A stretch of DNA of 64,000 bases from Trachythela sp. YZ-2020 (GCA_016169945.1 JADLSH010000293.1:868001-932000); one strand, 5' to 3'. Shown: positions 24,240 to 37,030, numbered from the stretch's first letter. Notes: generated by a model from the letters alone, not told the origin. Made by a program: numbers and translations.

Positions 24240-25420
24240 AGTAAGAATAGGCCGGTAACTTCAGTATTATATTCCCCATGCGAACGTTTCAAGAGCTTAC
24301 TTCATAGACACAGATGTTCATATCGACAACAGCATGCATTATTTTATGGCATGAAATGTTTCTTATGTTCCATGCACCCAAATCATGTTGTTGTTTATCC
24401 AAATCGGTCATGGGACGATCGCTTATGTTTTCTTAGTTTCTTCATGCGAACATTTGTATTTGCAAGACATTTTGATAGTGGACAACACCCTTTTCTTTGA
24501 CCTTGGTCCTTGATAGTTTTTTGGGGCTGTGCCAATATTGATATAGTACTTTCCCTCATGCGAACGTTATAATATTGAGGATGATGCAGCAATCCTGTGT
24601 TGCTCGCATGAGATGTTTTCTTTGTTTCCTCGTGCAAATGTTATCTAAAGTTTGGGAACAGCCCGTTTTTGCTCGAATGAGATGCTTTCCCCGTCACCCG
24701 TGTTAACGTATTATTCATGAATCATGGGATATTTGAGTGCCAATACGGCATTAATGTTTTCCTCATGTGGAAGTTATCAAAAGTTTATGTTTGAAAACAA
24801 GCCGTATTGCTCGCATGAGATGTTTCCTTTGTTTCCCCATGTTATTGTTTATTCATGGCATGTTTGAGTACCAATATGGCTTTAATTGATGTTTTCCTCA
24901 TGCGAAAGTTATCAAAGGTTTATGTTTGAAAACAAACCGTGTTGCTCGCATGAGATGTTTTCTTTGTTTCCCCATGTTATCATTTATTCATGGCTGTTTG
25001 GATGCCAAATATGGTATTGTTAGATCCTTATTCTGTGATTATGGCAAAAATATGTTTTTCTCATGCGAATGTTATCAAAGTTTAAATTGGAAAACAACGG
25101 TGTTGCTCGCATGAGATGTTTTCCTTGACCTTGTTTTCCCACGACATGTTGTCGTGTATTCATGGGATGTTTGACTGCCAATATGGCAATAACTATGTTT
25201 TCCTCATGCGAATGGCTGCTTATCAAAACTGACAAAAGTTTAAGTTTGAATGCCCGGGAATGGCAATAATGTACGTTTTCCTCATCACTCATGCTTTGTG
25301 AATATTTCCAAATGCGTACGCTTGTATTAAATTAATGTGTCTTTCTCGCATTAAATTTTTTCTTTGTTTCCCCATGTTGTTGCATATGGGGTGTGAGAGA
25401 TTTCCGTTGACTCAGTTCAT
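24240..25420. repeat. Degenerate tandem array, unit about 130-160 bp
   Basis: The phrase ttgctcgcatgagatgtttt recurs near 24600, 24675 (variant), 24806, 24941 and 25101, each time followed by tttgtttccccatgtt, attcatgg, gccaatatgg and cctcatgcgaa.gttatcaaa. The units are diverged and of unequal length. No gene is visible here; open frames crossing it are incidental. Confidence 0.75.
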
Positions 25421-26679
25421 TCTATAAATGTGTATGCAGAGTCTTATTATATTTGCTTCATATTTTGTTCGATTGTTTGTTTATGATTTATGTTGAGGAG
25501 ATATTTTTCTAGCATACTGCTACGTTTGATCGTTATGTATATTTGTTGCCTCGTTTTGAACACGAGATTTTAGATTGTTTATTCACATGTATTATGTATT
25601 GTATCTCGTGTTTTAACTTGATTTGCTGCGACTTACCGCGACGTATTTGCTCAGTTTCATACTTTCTACACGAGAAGTATATGTAATATCTAATAGATCT
25701 ATAGTTTGCCCCATATTCCTTATTATTTACACGAGGCGTTATCGTTTTGTATTTCAAGGCTTTACATTTTACCTGTTTAAGCTGTTTATTCGCCGCCTAG
25801 TAGCACGAGTCCTGAGTTATACCTAAACCTATAGTCTTGTATTTACCTCGTGTGTTTCAATTTTGTTTTGGAAAAGGTTTTGGTACACGAGAAGTTTATC
25901 ATGTTATGAAGAAATCTATCATTGTATTATGAGGTCATTAATACGAAGAAGGCTTTACTCTCGTTATCATTTGGCCCTTATTTTCCTTGCAGCAAATCGG
26001 AATTGTATTAGCTTAAAGGGATCTCTCTTTCTTTGCCCATGGCGGTTCTTGGAGGAGTTTCTTATGACTCGTTCGGATTACCGAGCGCCAGGGCCACCAT
26101 CCCAGAGGACCAAGGCATATTTTAACATATATACTGGGGGGCCACTTGGCCCCCCAGGCCCTCTTGATGGCCCCCCACTCACACAAAATTGGCCCCCCAC
26201 TCCCTGGGCCCTTTATACATTGGGTCATTTACAGAGTAAATGATTTGTCTGTGTTTAACGAAATATTGTTTTTATGGCTTATATAGTCAGACATTTTTAA
26301 AGTTTTAGTTAAAACATTGAAATACTATTGGATTACAAGTAAAATATTCAATCTTATAGTATTCAGAATTGGCAATTTCAGAGCTCCAGATTTCAAATTT
26401 TTCCTGGGAAAAAGCTCCCCCTGACCCCTACAGGGCTCGCGCCTTCAGCACTCAGATCACGGTTAATGGAACTAGATGGTTAGGCTAGCTGGACCACGTG
26501 ACAAATATGTTATTGTTCATTTTTATTTTGGTCACGTGCCGAGGAAAGGGGATGGTCAGAGTCGAGAAAGCAATTTACTATAGAGTTATTGTTTATAGAC
26601 TACGTTCGGAAAGTTGGGTTTTTTGCAGTTTTTTACAATGTCAGGCTACGGTTAAAGCTTTAAACTATTGCTAATTAGT

Positions 26680-28206
26680 ATGGTTGACTCTAATTGTGCC
26701 TTTTATGGCTGTTCGAGCAGTAGAAAACACGAATATTCGCTTTTCAAAATCCCTGTTGTTGGCGCATCTGACGGCGAGGAAACCGCATCGATGAAGAGAA
26801 ATGCTCGGGAAGAATGGCTTCGACTAATTTTGAGGACTAGAGAAAAGACGCCGGAGCTTGCTAAACAAATTGAGAGAAACTCAGTCTTTATTTGTGCGCT
26901 TCATTTCAAGCCAGAATGTATTTTGACTTGTAAGTATTTGCATTTTAAAATATGCATGCGCTTTGTTTGAATAAATATTAGATTACAAAGAGGGCATTGT
27001 CTTTATCAGTTGATGTTTATAAAGTTTTGTAGATAGAAATTTAGAGCGTAAATGTTATGCATTTAGTTAGAGACTTTAGATCTATAAACCATGCTCAAAT
27101 AAATGTTTAAATAAATGTATAAATAGCTTAAAAATGAAAGGTGTATTTTCCGTAATTCCATAATTGCATAGTTTACATATGGCTATTTGGCATGTCATAT
27201 GATATGTATTTATCCACGACCTTTATGTCTTTTACCTTAGACACGAAACGAAAAGTTTTGGTTACTGGTAGCGTGCCTACCGAGAACTTTCCTACCAAAA
27301 GCCACGAAGGTCCAAAACACGAGCGTCGCGTTCTTGTACGAGCAGATGCCGAGGTCGAAGGAAGTACAAGCACTCGAGCAAGCACTAGTTCTGCAACAGA
27401 GCCAGAGCCATTATCAAGCGTTGAATACACATCGACTGTGTGTAGTCTTGAAGAACTGCTGACGGATTTAGAAGAATCTGCGCCATGGACAGTAGAAAAG
27501 ACGCAAGAAAATGAGGAAGTGAGCATCAAGCTGTTTGAGAAATCTTATAGCATACCAAAATACACTGTGCTGGTTGATTCTGATTTAGGATATAGTGTAT
27601 TTGTTTACCAGTGGCCCATCCCTGAAGACCATGCAGTATACAAACAAATTAGTCGGTCTGTAAGACATGGTAACATACATGAACTGTTACGATTACTCGA
27701 GAGTTCTAGCTTTTGTGGAGGATTACCAGACATCGAGGAAGTCAAGGATGTTGTCATTGACCCAACAACTCAATATCAGCCGCCTGGGACAATTATAAGA
27801 CATTCAGTGCCCAAATTTCAGCTGACGAAAGAGGAAGAATGTTCCTGTCCCGGCAATGTTCCTGTCCCGGCAGACGTACGAGGGTTTTAAGATCTCTGTA
27901 TACTCCCACATCGAGGCAATCTAGTTTCCAGTATGTCTTGTCTGAGCGATTCATGCAAGATGTACTGGAAGATTACTTTGGCCACCAGCGAAGCAAAGGA
28001 GGAAGATCTGATAACCCGACAGCCCAGCAGTTTGGCTATAATGACCTAACAATTGCATCACAAAGAGACATTGCACCTGTACTACGAGGGGATGTTGGCG
28101 GAAGGTACGAAAAAAAAAATGGTACCAAGTTAGCGACGAACCAGTCATGAAGCGGAAAAAGACAAAAAAGAACAGTGGAGAACAATCAACTGAACCATGT
28201 GACTAA
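26680..28206 (+). pseudogene. THAP-domain P-like transposase derivative, frameshifted
   Basis: Exon 1 (26680-26929) encodes a THAP zinc finger: NCAFYGC, EEWLRLI, FICALHF. Exon 2 starts at 27239 after cttag and joins in phase. A linker (YSVFVYQWPIPEDHAVYK) and the C-terminal P-type segment follow (YVLSERFMQDVLEDYFGHQR, NPTAQQFGYNDLTIASQRDIAP). The RNase-H-like catalytic core expected between linker and C-terminus is absent, so this looks like an internally deleted derivative. A 17-bp tandem duplication (aatgttcctgtcccggc twice, near 27838-27871) breaks the frame, and the A run near 28110-28119 breaks it again; the pre-break frame would stop at 28206. Confidence 0.8.
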
Positions 28207-28599
28207 TAGGCAAACGTTATTGCCAGTGTAATGCACTACTGTAACAGCACTTTTAGTAGAGAATTATATTACTACTGAACTATATAATCCAGTTTTTAAG
28301 ATTATGCCACAATCACATTAGTGTAATTTGACTAATATAGCTGTTATATAAGTATAAGTGAAGTATATTATAAGTAACTCAGGTTTTCAGTCAGTCATTA
28401 TGCAGGGTAATTTACCAATCTAAAAGTTACTTACAGTATAGTGAACCTTATCCTGCACTTGCAGTACCATTATATATGGTAGGCCTCTTGGCAATTGTAT
28501 TCTGTACAGAATTATGCATCCAAATGACCTTCATAATTCCCCATGATGACGGGCCTTTGACAAAGTGTTTTGTTCTTTTAGGCTTGTGTGATTATAAAT

Positions 28600-28756
28600 A
28601 AAACACCCTTTCGAGAATTACATCAGATCATTTTTTTGGCCTTGGAGCCTCATTTTGATGGTATCAATATGTAGGCTAATTGCCTCATAATTCATCAGAG
28701 CGAGGCTCCCAGGCCAAAAAAAAAGATTTGTGACGTAATTATCGAAAGGGTGTATT
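28600..28756. repeat. Hairpin MITE with CACCCTTTCGA ends
   Basis: The left end aaacaccctttcgagaatta pairs with taattatcgaaagggtgtat at the right; inner arms tttttggcc..ggagcctc and gaggctcccaggccaaaaa. It is nested in the P-like element between its two genes. Confidence 0.8.
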
Positions 28757-29215
28757 CAAAAAAGCAATTTGAAAAATGAAAATGGTCTATAAGAAACTTT
28801 TTGAATATTTTCTTATAATCTTATTTCTTAAGATTCCTAAAATGGTAGATTGATGTAAATATTTTATTGTGATTTGTGGTAATTGGATTTCCATACCAAG
28901 ATTGGGTGATCAATTTGATTATAAACTGGCAATTTTGAAAGTGATCTATTGTGTATTAACCTAAGTAAGAATTCATCTGGTGTCAACAGAGTAAAATTTT
29001 GTCAATGTGTGAAACCCATCCAATGTGGATTATTGGTATTGGTGGATTTCACCATGGAAACATAGACCAAGAGTAGATGTCACATGAAAGTAACGAATTG
29101 CAAAATAAAATGATTTTTATTGAATATGTGCTTAAATATAAATAACATGGTGTACCATATAACAGATAAATGTACCATATACGAAGTCTGACAGTCTACA
29201 ACAATATATATTAGT

Positions 29216-30502
29216 TTATTTCCTATCACTTTGTTTCATTTCCTTTCTCAATGCTTTTTTCTTTGACTGCTTTTCCTTAATACGGTACTTAGTGATAAAG
29301 TCTCTGGCATACGAAAATGCTCGGACTCGTAAATAAAGTTTAACTACATTTTCCAAGCACAGTTTCTGTGTGGATTTGGAAGGTTGAACTTCGCATGAAA
29401 ATACAATATTCTCCCACAATGACTTTACAGTAGGAGAAGTTAATGTAGACTCACATATTATTTCTACCGGAATACTTCTCAATGAAACTTTGCTTTCATC
29501 CACATTCTTTCTGAAATAAATCTCAGCTGCTTCCAAAATACCAACCAAGTCACTGCATGGGGTAACAAGACCTCCCCTTGTTCGAGCGGAAATATAATTA
29601 TTTGTTTCAGTCGATTTCATATTCTGTAGCAATGCTTGCAGTTCCTGGTTTCCCTCTTTTTTTCTTCTGTTCAATTGAAACAGTTTGCTAATCACATAGC
29701 CTGCCACATAGGAAAGAGGTCCACGTTCAGCTGGATCAAGTTGTGTTGGCTTCGCATTTATACTGCTGGCTTCTTCATTTACTTGGGAGGTGTTGTAAAA
29801 TCCGATCAAATGCTCGGGAATATGGATCATTACTAAATTAGTTGCTCTAAAGTCTTTACATTTCAGGAGCTCACATGATTTAGGAATTAAACCATAAAAA
29901 CATTCCAAAAGTTTGTCCTGATTTTATGATCGACAAAACGTTTTGTAAAGCGGCGACAATGCATCGAACAAAGCATCAGTAGATGAAACGGTAGCCAAAT
30001 TTTCACATACTTCCGACCCATATAAATTTTCCTTTGTTAGCTTAGCCTTTATTGTCTCAACCAACGAAGCAACTGTCTCTTTACTAAGCGCAGGACGAGT
30101 TTCACCAAGGACTTGTTTATCGTCAAGATGTTTTGATCTTGTGTGTCTTGTCAAGCCTCCTTTAGATTTGCATACTTTCTCGCAAGAACTACAAGGAAAA
30201 TTCTTTGTGCCATCAATTTCTTGCATTGCATCGGTAAATTCTGCATCTATTTCGTCTGATTGTAAATCAGTTATAGAGACAGAAACAGCGAAGTTATACG
30301 AATCTTCGGCGGTCAATAAAAGGTCTTCGCTGTCATCGCCAGGTTCCACGGTCATATCAAACTCCTCTTGAACATCGTCTTGCCGAATATCTTGATTCAT
30401 AACGTTCAAAATAGGTTCATTTGTTTGTTCGCTTTTCGTATCAACCTCCATCTTGATCTCAAAAGCCCCCGAGCACTTTGAAATATGATCTTTTGTTAGC
30501 AT
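29216..30502 (-). pseudogene. C2H2 zinc-finger accessory gene of the P-like element, with an in-frame stop
   Basis: One continuous frame of 429 codons with a single internal TAA at 29924-29926. The first part is acidic and has one C2H2 finger, CSSCEKVCKSKGGLTRHTRSKH with its usual spacing. The second part includes DPAERGPLSYVAGYVISKLF and SYARDFITKYRIKEKQSKKKALR, a basic C-terminus. Similar finger-plus-long-tail proteins recur in cnidarian genomes (recollection). Its position convergent to the THAP gene and inside the same TIRs makes it part of the element. The function is unknown; DNA binding is inferred from the finger. Confidence 0.75.
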
Positions 30503-30661
30503 ATCATGTATTCGCCCATATGTTTTCTATCAACACATCGCGAAGCCATCCCCTTTCCTCGGCACGTGACCAAAATAAAATTGGTTCTCGACATAATTGG
30601 CGGTTCCTTTTGAAGTATGCCGGCTAGCCTAACCATCTAGTTCCATTAACCGTGCTCAGAT

Positions 30662-33600
30662 TAAGGGCCCTTTTTCACAAATGGCCCCCCACTTAGAAAT
30701 CCTAAAAATATGCCCTGCAGAGGACTACTTATTAAGTCATTGTTTCCACATTCAGTGATTGGTTTTCATTAACCGGGGATGGGACACTAAACCCTTCGCT
30801 TTAACTTATTAGGTTTCTTATGGTTCTTGCAGCGAAAGTGACATCCATATAAATATGTTTTAAACTATAAATTACTAAATATCATGATTGATTAAACGTC
30901 ATTGTTTGTGATGGGGAAAACCCCAATGACTCAGTAGTTCTAATATGCATACATCTCATTTATGCAGCATATCCTACTGCTGCGTATAAACATATATTTG
31001 AATGTATTCTGTTATTCATATACGCGTTCGTTCCTGTACACGGTGCAATTGGCGTACATTCTATAACTGTAAGACGTAATGGAATGCCTCTGATGCTTTT
31101 TATGCGTATGTTATTGCACTTACAGACCGACAGGCAGATGACTCAGCTCCAAAAGCATATTGAGGCGCTAGAAGCCGTTAATTCATCAAAAGATATCGAG
31201 TCGCAACTGGCATCTCTTTCTGCGTTCGCCCTATGTTCCATCTTCTATAAAAATATTGCTGGTCATGTTATATTGCTATATGAATGAATATATTGATTAC
31301 CCTTTCTCTCCATTTTCCTTTTCTGGAATTATCCACTTTTTCTATAAACCCCAATCCCCACCCTAGGGTGACAGTCTTGAACAGGAGTCTGATTCCTGCT
31401 CGGATTACCGGGGCTCAAAGCTGTCACCTCCTGGGTCCCACATTCCTAACTCTACCTATCGCTCACCCTTTCTGTTACAATATTTTCATCTTCTACTTGA
31501 ACTGTCAAGAAACCTTTGATTTCACTTCTCTGGATTGAGAATTATTGGTAGCCGTCCATCAGGTCCAGGATGTCACCAGAACGTAACCACATTGGAAGAA
31601 TCATGGTTGACGGGACTCAGGGGGTGGCAGCCAATAATACGCTCTTTCTGTTGCCTGGTGGTTGAGATCTGTAGTAACTTGTACTACTTTTGCATAATAT
31701 ATTTCCAACCAAACATTCAACCCTTGTAAACTATGTGGTTGTGTAAGATCCATTCGACTTGTTTCCCCCCAAATGTCGTTGTATCAGTGAACTTGTGATC
31801 AATCAAAGACTATGCTAACTCCACCAGCGTTTTTATCCTCCTAGGCACACAAAGTTTGCCCGCCTTCTCTTCTCGCTGTCTGGAAAATAAACGTTTTTGA
31901 TGCTCGTCCGAAATATTGATGACTCAAAATGCTTCCTTTAATTCGGTGACAATACAGCTGAAACACCAGATGCTTGCGAATCATGGGTTTAGTTCAGCAA
32001 AACATTGGGAGGAAATCTTCGTAATGAAGCCACCAATCTTTGGTAAATTGGTAACTGCCTTTCCTTTTGCATTGAGTGTATTGCAAGTTATATCTCTGCT
32101 GATTTTCCTTTGCTAAACATTCGCGTGTTTCAGTTTTTTGATCGTTTGAGGTTTGGGGGTTTGGAGGAGGTTTGGATACCGGGATCGTTCGGTGCCGTAC
32201 GTGCAATATATACTTAATGGATGTGGCCGCCATATCTTCCATACCTCATACCTAGTGCGTATAAGAGAAACCAACATGAATATATTAAGTCAGTTTGCTC
32301 AAGCTGGCAGACTCCAGCCGCATGTCTGGTAGCAATGCTTCATAATATTTATGCCGAGTGGTCACTGGTCGCGCTCCCATCCCGCCCTTCTCATTTTTGA
32401 ACCATTTCGCATTTACCTCTAGCAGTGGCCGCCATATCTTCCATACCTCAAAGGAACAGAGGGAAGACCGGTGTAAATAGAATACTATTCTGCTGGAATC
32501 TGGTAGTGGAAATACCTAAAAATTAATGAAAGATAACCTATTAAATTAAGTTGGGTAAACCATAATTGCCAGGTATGCGACATTTATGTCGACATGGCTA
32601 GAAATGAAGTACAACATGGCTGATAAGCATGCGCGTTAGGTTTTTACCAAATGAATTCAAGATGGCGGCTTTCTATAGATTTGATAAGAGAAAATTCAAA
32701 ATACGCATTTTGTATTAGATCCTGTTAAGAATTTCTACGGGCCCACGTCAAAAAATTTAGCAAATTAGGCCATTATCAACTCCCGAAAATATGGCGACAA
32801 TCCGAGTAGCGTAGATATGCTCCCGAGAGACTTATGTTTATAATTCTTACCTTGCATATAAACGCCTAACAAATTGACACGATTTGCCGAAGTGAGGTTT
32901 TCCTAGACGTAATTTGGCCACATATGTTCGACTTTTTGCACGGGCCCAGGTCTAGGCGAATTCGAGGTAGACAATACTTTGTTTTTAGCAGCATTTAAAG
33001 GCGTTACAGCATCCTTAAACTTGTTCCCGAACGACGTGAAATATAGCATTTTCATGCCGCAAATTCGTCGTAATTTAATCCATCAAGCGCTGAGATATAG
33101 TTCTTAAACTAGCGTAAACAAACAAAACATTGCTCTTTATTTCGCTTCTTGTTGCCATTTTACATTCTTGAATTGTTGCTAGGTTACCAGGGTCTCTACC
33201 GCTGTCTTATTTTCAATTTTTGCTCGTAGATTCACGAAAAATAGCGCTATTTGGCGCGGCAAATTTAATATTTTTGGCTTGCGTTGGCAACAAACAATCG
33301 TTCAGGAATTAATAATAAACTAGAAATACATGCTTGCAGTAACCCCTCGCCCCAGCTGAACATTGCCAGACATTACATTCCAAAACATTACTATTGCTAA
33401 TCTTTTTTATCAAAAAATCTGCCATGCAAAGGTTGTAGGCGAGTCGGATATCTGCGTTCAAAACAAATTTTTGGCATTGAAAACAGAATAGAATCCTTGG
33501 CTCACACCCCTCTTCACGACGCAATCAAAGGCTATCGCCAAATGAAATGTTTTACCTGACGTAATCACTGTGGCTTCCTTCATTTTAAATTTGCCATTAA

Positions 33601-33755
33601 AATTTTGATCATTACTCTAATAGTTTGGAAAGAAGAGTGGAAGGAAACAATATTATTTTGGGAAATTTATTTTGAAAGAATAAAAAATGGAAATTTTGTT
33701 TCAAGAAGAGGAAGCACAGTAGCCATGGCAACACGATAAAATAAACTTCTTTTCT
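30662..33755. other. No clear gene; repeats and short frames
   Basis: A possible coiled-coil exon follows an acttacag acceptor at about 31126-31240 (TDRQMTQLQKHIEALEAV), too short to assign. A 26-bp direct repeat (gtggccgccatatcttccat...) occurs at 32223-32248 and 32425-32450. Otherwise nothing recognised. Confidence 0.45.
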
Positions 33756-34902
33756 GGGGCCGGTTATATCAAAGGTGGATAAGTTATCCGGTGGATAAGT
33801 CCTATCCGATGGATAAATCTTCTATCCGATGGATAGTTATCCGTTGGATAAAAATGCGTTGTATGAAGCACGGATAGCAGGGTGGATAGCTATCCGTCGG
33901 ATAAGCTTAAATTTAACCGGGGAAAACCGGATTTTCCTGAAATTTCTTACCTCAACGTCAGCTGTTGCTGAGTTTTTGTGAACTTTATAATTTAACTTGT
34001 ATAAAATCTATCCATATATCTTGAATTAACTTGCGATAAATTTCCCGTTGTTGGTTGTATTGTTCTTTTTCAGTCGGTCGTCACTAGTGTTAATATAGTC
34101 AGACTTGTATGATTTTGTTGTACATTTTCATAGTACGTGAAATACGTGTGGTGTTTTTATTCACTAGCTAGCATTTCACGATCTTTGTTTATGCGAAGAC
34201 AACAGCTGAGGCAGAAACTGTTTAGTATATGAGTTGAGTATACTTTTCCTGTAGAATACATTAAATATTTTGTTCCTTGACCTTGCACACATTTCATAAC
34301 AATTTTAAGAACATTTTCTCTCAAGTTTTGATTGGCTAATCAAAGCGAACGAACAAAAATTACAAAATTCGCCGTCTTGTTGTCTATTGCCTAATTTTGT
34401 TTGGTTTTCCAAGTTGTATCTTCGGTACGTTTATCGTGTTTTTAAACTGACTAAAAGTGAGAAATTCACTGCTTGTTTTGAAACTATATAAAAGAGAAGG
34501 ATCTGAAGAAGACTGCCGGTCGGCACTGCCACCGACATGGGATATTCAGTCAAAAAAAACTACAAAACTACAAAAGTGAGTACTTTATATGTTTATTGCA
34601 TATTATAGTGAAAGGATGTTGACTTATAAACAGAATTATTGCATTTCTGTCTCAATCCGACCCTCTTTCATCCGAAATATTTACTATTTTGTCTTGGAAC
34701 TTCGAGTTTATCCACCGGATAGAGGATTTAAACTACCTCCGGACCTCGGATAAATTTATCCTACGGATAGTGCTTTTTTGTCCGCTGGATAACGCTATCC
34801 AAGCTTGATACAACGCAATTTTTACTCTGGATAAAATTTATCCGCCGGATAGCGACTTATCCGCCGGATAGCGACTTATCCACCTTTGATACAACCGGCC
34901 CC
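33756..34902. mobile_element. Non-autonomous DNA transposon with GGGGCCGGTT TIR and many ATCCG/GGATA motifs
   Basis: Left end ggggccggttatatcaaagg then tggataag; right end cttatccacctttgatacaa then ccggcccc. The first and last 150-200 bp contain about twenty short gataa/ttatcc and ccgg.ggata motifs in both orientations. No open frame. The core is AT-rich. No clear target duplication was seen. Size about 1,147 bp. Confidence 0.8.
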
Positions 34903-35885
34903 AGGAGTACAAAACAACAGGCACAGAATACTACAAAAATAATTAAAATATTAGTTGTTTTAGCCATACAAATCTGAGATATATGGTGTAGGTATGTTCT
35001 TATGCATTCTATAAGCTTCAAATTAGTGTTTAAATGCAACCTTCCGTTTACTAAAACGTTGCCAAAAGTTTATAAAACTAAACTGCTTTTTACTTATAAA
35101 TTAGTTTTTGAAATGAAATCAGTTGAAAATATACAAATTCTCTGGTGTGAAACGATTTCGCTTTCCTTTTAAGTTGGAACTTTTTGATAGCATAAAATAT
35201 AGGATATTTTAATTGTAAAAAAATGAAAATCTATGTAAATAAAACAACATTCTTACGGCTATATCAACAATTTAATATAAGAAACTTGCCATATTTTTTC
35301 GACCATCTATCTCTATTTATCCTTTTTTATAAAGTATAAACGATAAATTTGTTCCGCAGCTTTTCCTGAAGTCCCAAAAAGCTATTTATAAGTTATAATT
35401 CAGACTTACTGATATGACTTACTCATGTTTTTTTATAATTCGCTCCAGGCGGTGTGCGCATAACGACCGCTAAGCATCCTGGTTGCAGTCTTTTCAAGAT
35501 GGCGGCGAATTGCTCGAAAATTGGTAAGTTTTACATGATTTTTTTTAACAACTTAATAACAAAAACCGTGCAAAAATTACTTGATTGTCTTAAATAATTA
35601 TTATAGAAGACAAAATTATATTTATTGGTGGAACTGGTGTTTCCGCTTTACTGTGACTTACTTTCAAATGTGAAGCGCTTGTTTGATGGTTATTTGATAC
35701 ACATTTATTTTTATCTCAAACTCAGTACATATCAATTTTAAAAAATCTAAAATAGTCTTAAAATATCAATAAAACATTGAAGTCGTAAAATATTTGATCG
35801 CTCCCCAGCGCTCCCCTCTGGAAAGTCGCTTTTTATCGATTTGAAAGTGACACGTTTTGTTGACATTTTCACAGGATGATTCAAT

Positions 35886-36978
35886 ATGGCCGCCAAAAGA
35901 CCTAGCGTGGTCGAAGGTAATACGCCTGGTAAACCAACAAATAAGCGACCGGTTGAAGGGAAGTCAAGACGATCACTATTTAGTAGTGAAACGGAAACCG
36001 TAGCAGATATAAACAACGCTTCTTTTACTAAAAAACCCGAAAGTTGGTCTTGTAAAGAAACGTCGACGTTGGTGCAGTACATCTGTCTGTTTTGGAAAGA
36101 TGCGTGGAGCGATAGGTGGCCAATGGTAAAAGATAAAGACTTTTGGGACTCTTGTGCTTTTGCTGTTAATAGAGTTTGTCAGTCAAACAGAACAGGTTTG
36201 TATAAATTGTAAAAATATGAACTGTTTTTCTATATATAGGCATATCTTAAAATGTCAAATTAGTATCAAATTTGATTGCTCCTGATTGTTACTTAGCATT
36301 ATTTTTGTATTTTTTTCCCAAGGGGTCTCATATAGAACAAGGGTGGTAAAGCATCTTTCAAAAGAGTATGTATCATTGTCCCAGGCAGAGGAATCTTTGA
36401 AGATAGAGTATGTATCTGGCAATGATATTATGTGTGGTGAAAGTGTTGCAACCAGTACTCCACAACATTCAACCATCATCGACGAGCCATTGTCTCCTAT
36501 ATTTCATTCATCGCCAGCAATGCATGAGAGTACCACAACACGTGCGACTGGGGACATAGTCAAAGAGTTCACGACCAGTTACAAAAAAATGTCATCCAGG
36601 TTAAAGAAACAACTGCTAAACTATTTCTTTAAACTTGCCATAATGGAACAAGGTAGCAAGTTTTTAAATTTTGTTTCTTCAGACTTTTTAGACAAAAGTT
36701 TGAATGGAATGTTGACTTTGTTTGAGGCAGGAAAGCACAATTTAATATACCATTTATGTGAATGTCTGCAACATCAAGAACCCTCTGGAAGCACAAGATT
36801 ACCTTTGGACCAAATGCCATATGGCTTAGTTGATTATAACATTAGATTTTTTGCTAGTTCCCAAACAAGACAGCTAGATTATGAGGAGCATTATGCATCA
36901 TGGATGGAAACCATGTTTGCACATTTGCACGTATGTGACATCATTGTGAATGCATGGATTCCTTACAAAACTCTCTAA
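35886..36978 (+). CDS. Myb/SANT-like DNA-binding protein of the transposon
   Basis: Exons 35886-36195 and 36323-36978 join in phase (G+GG) to give about 321 residues. A basic N-terminus (KRPVEGKSRRS) precedes a tryptophan-rich Myb/SANT-like segment, residues about 52-120: ESWSCKETSTLVQYICLFWK, W74, W78, W87, ending near TRVVKHLSKEY. A Ser/Thr-rich linker and a helical C-terminal part (KKMSSRLKKQLLNYFFKLAI) follow. TIR or partner binding is inferred from context. A short upstream exon ATGGCGGCGAATTGC with a strong gtaagt donor (35499-35524) could splice to 35875, but gives only a short upstream frame, so the ATG at 35886 is chosen. Confidence 0.78.
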
Positions 36979-37030
36979 AAGCTTCTGCATTTATAATTGT
37001 ATAATAAAACAACTATTGAATTCAGCTTTC

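Larger units (their letters stand above)
26458..30654. mobile_element. P-element-like DNA transposon with two convergent genes
   Basis: TIRs of 32 bp are identical (left 26458-26489 starts cacggttaatggaactagat; right 30623-30654). Flanking target duplication ctcagat lies at 26451-26457 and 30655-30661. A second, perfect 35-bp subterminal inverted repeat lies at 26521-26555 and 30546-30580 and contains cacgtg. TIR length, subterminal inverted repeats and a THAP gene fit the P superfamily, although 8-bp duplications are usual there. Size 4,197 bp. It carries a plus-strand THAP gene and a minus-strand C2H2 gene. Confidence 0.85.

Noticed and set aside
26013..26243. GPP-rich frames on both strands
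   Set aside because: They follow a low-complexity run of ggccccccact-type sequence.
33309..33524. 71-residue minus-strand frame rich in Cys
   Set aside because: No recognisable family motif, no clean exon borders and no neighbouring exons.
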